DNA from: TMED23 sp964566055
Lineage (GTDB): Bacteria > Pseudomonadota > Alphaproteobacteria > Rhodospirillales > UBA2165
NCBI GenBank assembly: GCA_964566055.1
Contig: CAZMHI010000014.1
Span: 12,604-76,603 of the forward strand
Direction of reading: 5' to 3'
Length of the DNA: 64,000 bases
Each line of letters opens with the position of its first letter. Position 1 is the first letter of the stretch. Positions 60,228 to 64,000 of this stretch are shown here, one piece after another. Position numbers and translations under genes: made by a program. Below the pieces are notes generated by a model. It saw nothing but the letters and a program-made list of their open reading frames with translations. It had not been told where the DNA came from and searched no databases.

Positions 60228-60250
60228 ATACTTGAATTATCGTTCCAATA
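60228..60250 (+). promoter_or_regulatory. Candidate TetR operator upstream of the tetR gene
   Basis: ATACTTGAAT-TAT-CGTTC-C-AA. The same motif, ATACTTGAAT-NNN-CGTTC-N-AA, occurs upstream of the exported protein gene at 60937-60960. GAA...TTC symmetry fits a TetR dimer site. It lies about 40 bases upstream of the tetR start. Confidence 0.65.
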
Positions 60251-60290
60251 TGCGCATCTTAGGGGCCTAAAATGTAGGAATTGGAAAAAC

Positions 60291-60872
60291 ATGGCGCGAC
60301 CAAAAGAATTCGACCGCGAATTGGTTCTCGATAAAGCCATGCATGTGTTCTGGGCCAAAGGCTATGAATGCGCTTCGATGCAGGAGCTCGTCGATGCCAT
60401 GGGTATCAATCGCGGCAGTCTGTATGCCACCTTTGGCGATAAGAAACAGCTCCATCTCGAAGCGCTCGATCATTTTTACAAAACTGAAATTTTGCATATG
60501 ATGGCGCCGCTTGAACGTCCGGGATCTAAAATTGCCGCCATTCGCGAAATCTTCGAGACCACTGCTGACTGCGCTTGTCAAAACGGCGATCGCAAGGGCT
60601 GCATGATGTATAATTCGGCGGTTGAGCTCTGCCCTAATGATACGGAAGTTAACGCCAAAGTCTCGCAAGGCCTCAAGCGGGTTGAAGACTGTTTCTATGA
60701 AGCCTTGGTAGAAGCCCGCGACAAGGGCGAAATCACCGACAGTAAGGATATTCGAGCGCTTTCCCGCTTCCTCACCAACAGCATCAATGGCCTTCGGGTC
60801 ATGTGTATGGTCTTTGAAGACCGCTCTACTTTGGACGATATCGTAAATATTTCCCTCGCCGCCTTAGACTAA
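60291..60872 (+). CDS. TetR/AcrR family regulator
   Basis: A 193-residue repressor. The N-terminal helix-turn-helix (about 8-55) has KEFDRELVLDKAMHVFWAKGYECASMQELVDAMGI split across two helices, and GSLYATFGDKKQLHLEAL. The C-terminal ligand domain contains three Cys near 87-105 (CACQNGDRKGCM), which might sense oxidants or electrophiles. An operator-like motif precedes it and is repeated before the next gene, so it probably controls itself and that gene. Confidence 0.9.
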   Translation: MARPKEFDRELVLDKAMHVFWAKGYECASMQELVDAMGINRGSLYATFGDKKQLHLEALDHFYKTEILHMMAPLERPGSKIAAIREIFETTADCACQNGDRKGCMMYNSAVELCPNDTEVNAKVSQGLKRVEDCFYEALVEARDKGEITDSKDIRALSRFLTNSINGLRVMCMVFEDRSTLDDIVNISLAALD

Positions 60873-60936
60873 ATTATCCCATATTTTCAATGTATTAAGC
60901 GCGATCAATTTAAGTTGATGGCCAAATACTTGCCAT

Positions 60937-60960
60937 ATACTTGAATGGGCGTTCTAAAAT
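60937..60960 (+). promoter_or_regulatory. Candidate TetR operator upstream of the exported small protein
   Basis: ATACTTGAAT-GGG-CGTTC-T-AA, with the same arms and spacing as the site upstream of the TetR gene. It is 71 bases before the ATG at 61032. Confidence 0.65.
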
Positions 60961-61031
60961 ACTATTTCATATACATGAGGTTGATTGAAAAGGAGACAAA
61001 ACCAACACCGATTTAGAATAGGAGAAAGACA

Positions 61032-61424
61032 ATGACCAAGATGATAACGAGACTTTACAAACCGCTGACGGCCCTAACGAACACATCGCCTGTTCGCCGC
61101 TGCCTCGCGATTGTGGCGTTCGTTATGTTGATGCTTGGCTCATTTGCTTTCAACACCCCAGCCATGGCGCAAAGCGTTAATGAATTAGTTGGCGTCCAAG
61201 GCGTCGATCGCACCGAGATCGCCAAAGAACTCAGTCAAAAACATGCGGAAAAACCCGTTGGTATGGGTCTCGCCAAAAACGGCGGCATTATTGAATTGTT
61301 CAGCTCACCCGATGGCGATACCTGGACTCTAATCATGACCATGCCGAACGGTAAAAGCTTTCTGCTCGGTGCCGGCGAAAGCTGGGCCGGCGCTCCGGTT
61401 CTTCTGAAGGGCCGGAAAATATAG
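61032..61424 (+). CDS. Small exported protein, TetR-linked
   Basis: A 130-residue protein with a signal anchor or signal peptide (hydrophobic about 27-43, cleavage near AMAQS). The mature part has an ELSQKHAEKPVGMGLAKNGG segment, IELFSSPDGDTWTL and KSFLLGAGESWAG. Similar small exported proteins of unknown function occur in alphaproteobacteria. It has GGAGA upstream and a strong terminator downstream. The promoter carries the same TetR-type site as the regulator gene. Confidence 0.8.
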   Translation: MTKMITRLYKPLTALTNTSPVRRCLAIVAFVMLMLGSFAFNTPAMAQSVNELVGVQGVDRTEIAKELSQKHAEKPVGMGLAKNGGIIELFSSPDGDTWTLIMTMPNGKSFLLGAGESWAGAPVLLKGRKI

Positions 61425-61474
61425 AGAACAGATTTAAGAAATTACTTCCCAACGAACCTCCCTGTTAAACTCAA

Positions 61475-61509
61475 AAGCCCGGCTGATAATTCAACCGGGC
61501 TTCTTTTTT
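61475..61509 (+). terminator. Rho-independent terminator
   Basis: AAGCCCGG (61475-61482) pairs with CCGGGCTT (61495-61502) around a 12-base loop, followed by CTTTTTT. It ends the small exported protein transcript and lies before the convergent TRAP permease gene. Confidence 0.9.
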
Positions 61510-61527
61510 GGTTATATGCACGCTCCG

Positions 61528-62877
61528 CTACGACGGGAATAGCTTCTGCGGCAGCCAGGTCGCAATCTCCGGGAAGTTGACGATCAGCACCATACCGATC
61601 AACATGATGATCCAATAAGCGGTTGAGCTCTTAAAGATTGTCATCACGTTAATATCCGGCTCAAACTGGTGGATCGCCGATTTTACCGTATAGACCAATA
61701 GCCCAAAGGGCGGTGTATAGAGCCCTGCCTCAATGGCGATGATGCCGATAATGGCAAAAGCAACCGGATCGAAACCTAATTTCACGGCGATCGGCGCAAA
61801 GATGGCCGCTGTCAACAGCATGATCGAGATCGAATCGATAATCATCCCCAGCGCAAACCAGATCAGCACCATCACGGTAATGATCATCCAAGTTTCCATG
61901 CCGGAGCCCAGGAAGACACCCTCAATGGCGTTGGCCATTCCAGTCATGGCGAGGGTGCGGGAATAGAGCGCTGCCGTCACCAACAACAACAGGATTGGTG
62001 CCGAGGTTTTACCCACCGACAAGATCGATTCAACAATATCCTTGAAACGCATGCCTTTAATAATGCCCAGCATCAGGCCGATAAAGGCGCCGGCGCCGGC
62101 ACCTTCTGTGGGCGTAAAAAAGCCGAACCAAATGCCGCCCAAAACCGCAACAATCACCAGTATAATGCCGAACAGACTGACCATAAACTGGCCGGTTGAA
62201 ACTTCCTCGACTTCTTCGACGTCATCCACGTTGATACTACCGCCGACCAGCTCTGGATTCATCAGGGCGCGGATGAAGACATATAATATAAACATAGAAG
62301 CCAGCATGAGGCCCGGGATTACGCCGGCGGCGAAAAGTTGGCCAATAGATTGTTCGGTCAGAATACCCCAGACAATCATCAGCACACTCGGCGGGATCAG
62401 CATACCGAGGCAACTCGACCCGGCAATAGCGCCCAAGGCAAAGCCCTTGTGGTAACCAAAGCGCTTCATTTCCGGATAGGCAATGCGGGAAAAGGCCGCC
62501 GCCGAGGCAATGCTGACGCCGGTGACAAAGGAGAACAGGGCATTACCCATCACGGTGGCAATCGCCAAGCGTCCGGGAATACGTTTCAAGAGCCGGTTAA
62601 TCCCCCGATACACATCGGTCACCGTGCCGGATTTACCAATAAACTCCCCCATCAGCATAAATAGTGGGATGACTGCGAAAACATAGGCGCGGATAGCTTC
62701 ATAAGCGGTCGCGGCCAGCATCCTTTGCACGGTTTGAAAGGCGTTCATATCGGCGCCGGTGACCAGCCATATACCAAGTGCCGAGGTCATGCCCAATGCA
62801 ATGGCGATATGGACACCAATGGCGACCAGCCCGATCAGAGAAACAACCAGCAAAATGGCAGTATTAACTTCAAACAC
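61528..62877 (-). CDS. dctM: TRAP transporter large permease (DctM)
   Basis: A 449-residue inner-membrane protein with about 12 helices. The repeated glycine-rich patterns (ALGMTSALGIW, LGMLIPPSVLMIVWG, FFTPTEGAGAGAFIGLM, PPFGLLVYTV) are those of DctM. It imports organic acids with the small permease and the solute-binding protein, driven by ion gradients. GTG start at 62877 with AAGGA upstream. Substrate unknown; aromatic or dicarboxylic acids are plausible given the neighbouring clusters. Confidence 0.93.
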   Translation of the reverse strand: MFEVNTAILLVVSLIGLVAIGVHIAIALGMTSALGIWLVTGADMNAFQTVQRMLAATAYEAIRAYVFAVIPLFMLMGEFIGKSGTVTDVYRGINRLLKRIPGRLAIATVMGNALFSFVTGVSIASAAAFSRIAYPEMKRFGYHKGFALGAIAGSSCLGMLIPPSVLMIVWGILTEQSIGQLFAAGVIPGLMLASMFILYVFIRALMNPELVGGSINVDDVEEVEEVSTGQFMVSLFGIILVIVAVLGGIWFGFFTPTEGAGAGAFIGLMLGIIKGMRFKDIVESILSVGKTSAPILLLLVTAALYSRTLAMTGMANAIEGVFLGSGMETWMIITVMVLIWFALGMIIDSISIMLLTAAIFAPIAVKLGFDPVAFAIIGIIAIEAGLYTPPFGLLVYTVKSAIHQFEPDINVMTIFKSSTAYWIIMLIGMVLIVNFPEIATWLPQKLFPS

Positions 62878-62919
62878 GATTTTTATCCTTATATTTTGCT
62901 GCCTGTGACATTTCTGTGA

Positions 62920-63444
62920 TTAGTGTTGGGCCGCATCCGGATCTGCCTCTGAATCCAACAGCTCGGGTTTGAAGATGTCGATATAGGCCATGACCACATA
63001 GTTAATCACGGCGAGTGCGCTGCCAAGCAGCACAGTCCAGCGCGCGGGCCAGGACGGCACCCGCAGAGCACCCTCCCCTTCAAATTCGTTTTCAACGTAA
63101 GATAAGATGCTTTCTTCCCAGCCACCCGTGATGATCATCACGAAAAAGGCCGCACCCAGTAAATAACCAAAAGCCAGCAAAGCTCGCTGTAGGCCTTCCG
63201 GCAGATGCGTAACCAAAAAGTCGGCTTTAAGCATGGAGCGGCTGCGGATGGCATAGCCCACTTGCAAAAATACTATAATAACAATAGAAGCCGCGACCAT
63301 TTCAGCGGTACCGTAAATCGGTGTATCAAAGACGCCCCGGCCGATAATGTTGCCCAAGACCAAAAAAGACAGGCCAAAAGCCCATGCCGCGGCGGCAACC
63401 ATTAAAAACTTTGATAATTTGTCACTGAAGGTGATAAGCGACAT
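62920..63444 (-). CDS. dctQ: TRAP transporter small permease (DctQ)
   Basis: A 174-residue membrane protein with four helices (LMVAAAAWAFGLSFLVLGNII, then IVIIVFLQVGYAIRSRSMLKADF, ALLAFGYLLGAAFFVMII, and a final helix near 125-155). It pairs with DctM. The gene is 42 bases upstream of dctM and about 125 bases downstream of the DctP gene, with a strong hairpin in between. Confidence 0.92.
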   Translation of the reverse strand: MSLITFSDKLSKFLMVAAAAWAFGLSFLVLGNIIGRGVFDTPIYGTAEMVAASIVIIVFLQVGYAIRSRSMLKADFLVTHLPEGLQRALLAFGYLLGAAFFVMIITGGWEESILSYVENEFEGEGALRVPSWPARWTVLLGSALAVINYVVMAYIDIFKPELLDSEADPDAAQH

Positions 63445-63495
63445 CTAATTTCCCTCAAGGCGGCGAGTATATTTGTTATTTAGCAGTCTATATAA

Positions 63496-63536
63496 AATTA
63501 CCGGCTGAAAGCAATTTCTGTTTCCAGCCGGTAATT
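63496..63536 (-). terminator. Intercistronic hairpin between dctP and dctQ
   Basis: AATTACCGGCTG (63496-63507) and CAGCCGGTAATT (63525-63536) form a perfect 12-bp stem with a 17-base loop. It lies between the DctP and DctQ genes on the minus strand, like the hairpin after aapJ, and likely limits transcription into the permease genes. Confidence 0.75.
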
Positions 63537-63569
63537 AATATTACATGACGAAATTAAATAACTTGGACG

Positions 63570-64000
63570 TTATTTAACCACGTAGCGTACAGGCCATTTA
63601 TAGCCAACTTTCTCAGCCGCATCCAAAGTTGCGTTCAAGATAGCCTTGGCCGGGAAGCCTGCTTTTTCCAAAGAATTAGCGTGCTGTTGTGGCCACGCAG
63701 CCAATTTTTTAGCCCAGGTCAAACGAGGTTTTGGACCAAGGTCATTAACCGTGATGTTTTTCCGCAACCAAGCCATGTCTTTTTCATAGCCTTTTTTGTT
63801 GAAAGAACCGGTTAGAACCCGATAGCGGTCGGCAACTTCAAGGAAGATAGGACGAACTTCAGCCGGTAGGCTTTTCCAGTAACGGTTATTAACCGTCAGA
63901 CCATGCCAGGTGATCGAACCGAAGCCGATGGTGTTGTAGTATTTACAAACTTCGTGAAGTTTAAAGAATGGAACCCAGGCACTTGGGAACAGGATGCCGC
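63570..64000 (-). CDS. dctP: TRAP transporter solute-binding protein, C-terminal part
   Basis: An open minus-strand frame that extends past the right edge; only the last ~143 residues are in the window. They contain PSAWVPFFKLHEVCKYYNTIG, GSITWHGLTVNNRYWKSLP in pieces, EVRPIFLEVADRYR, and a C-terminal ...AEKVGYKWPVRYVVK. This is the C-terminal region of a DctP periplasmic binding protein. It forms a set with the dctQM genes downstream. The signal peptide and most of the ligand site are outside the window. Confidence 0.9.
   Translation of the reverse strand, partial: GILFPSAWVPFFKLHEVCKYYNTIGFGSITWHGLTVNNRYWKSLPAEVRPIFLEVADRYRVLTGSFNKKGYEKDMAWLRKNITVNDLGPKPRLTWAKKLAAWPQQHANSLEKAGFPAKAILNATLDAAEKVGYKWPVRYVVK

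Noticed and set aside
1..64000. Prophage, insertion sequence, integrase, toxin-antitoxin or defence island
   Set aside because: No transposase, integrase, capsid, terminase, restriction or CRISPR-Cas gene was seen; only isolated fibre-like and peptidoglycan-binding-like genes hint at past transfer.

Overview
The window looks like a chromosomal segment of an alphaproteobacterium, probably a Rhodospirillales-like, possibly marine, lineage. The case rests on gene content and order: yacG-rng-maf-infA-LMW phosphatase-UPF0262-hisD-hisG-murA in one block, a GapR-type DUF2312 protein, an AapJQMP-type amino-acid ABC transporter, the zinc-free type of ribosomal protein L36, TRAP transporters, and a GAAC-N7-GAAC SOS box. 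One 10-N run (27465-27474) shows that this is a scaffolded draft assembly. The window starts inside a D-2-hydroxyacid dehydrogenase gene and ends inside a TRAP solute-binding protein gene.

Layout. 1-4.6 kb: accessory genes (tandem DUF427 protein, degenerate receiver protein, glycosyltransferase coupled to an AurF-like diiron protein, double-PAS protein). 4.6-12.9 kb: conserved housekeeping block on the minus strand, interrupted by an inserted plus-strand gene with tail-fibre-like composition (10484-11269), and closed by tRNA-Thr(GGT). 12.9-22.2 kb: a marR-TPP enzyme-HisC-like aminotransferase operon, divergent from an aapJQMP-aminotransferase operon, then an orphan CheY-like receiver. 22.2-28.2 kb: a homoprotocatechuate (HPC) meta-cleavage cluster with HpaR, an FAH-family enzyme, a TIGR02313-type aldolase, HpaF, an SDR and HpaD, plus a second TPP enzyme in the hpaR operon. 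28.2-36.5 kb: AT-rich hypothetical genes with an SOS box, bacteriohemerythrin, two EamA transporters, an orphan EgtD, GapR, and a secreted or flagellin-like protein. 36.5-44.1 kb: glcDEF glycolate oxidase, rpmJ, a methyltransferase, fccAB-type sulfide dehydrogenase, tRNA-Val(GAC). 44.2-52.5 kb: N-formylglutamate amidohydrolase, lytic transglycosylase, class III nucleotide cyclase, methyltransferase, a FadJ-like beta-oxidation enzyme, glutathionyl-hydroquinone reductase. 52.6-59.2 kb: a second meta-cleavage cluster of the 2-hydroxymuconate type (dehydrogenase, 4-oxalocrotonate decarboxylase, oxopentenoate hydratase, SDR, FAH-family enzyme, N-terminally truncated DMT permease) with a divergent class III extradiol dioxygenase. 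59.2-64 kb: TauE-like permease, GC-rich palindrome, a TetR regulator and a small exported protein sharing one operator motif, and a TRAP transporter.

How the parts may fit together (inference): amino acids imported by Aap could be transaminated by the HisC-like enzymes and decarboxylated by the TPP enzymes, and aromatic products could enter ring cleavage. The first cluster lacks an obvious semialdehyde dehydrogenase and hydratase. The second cluster encodes such enzymes but lacks a tautomerase and final aldolase, so the two may complement each other. MarR/HpaR and TetR proteins with candidate palindromic operators sit at the divergent promoters. Both solute-binding protein genes (aap and TRAP) are followed by a strong hairpin before the permease gene.
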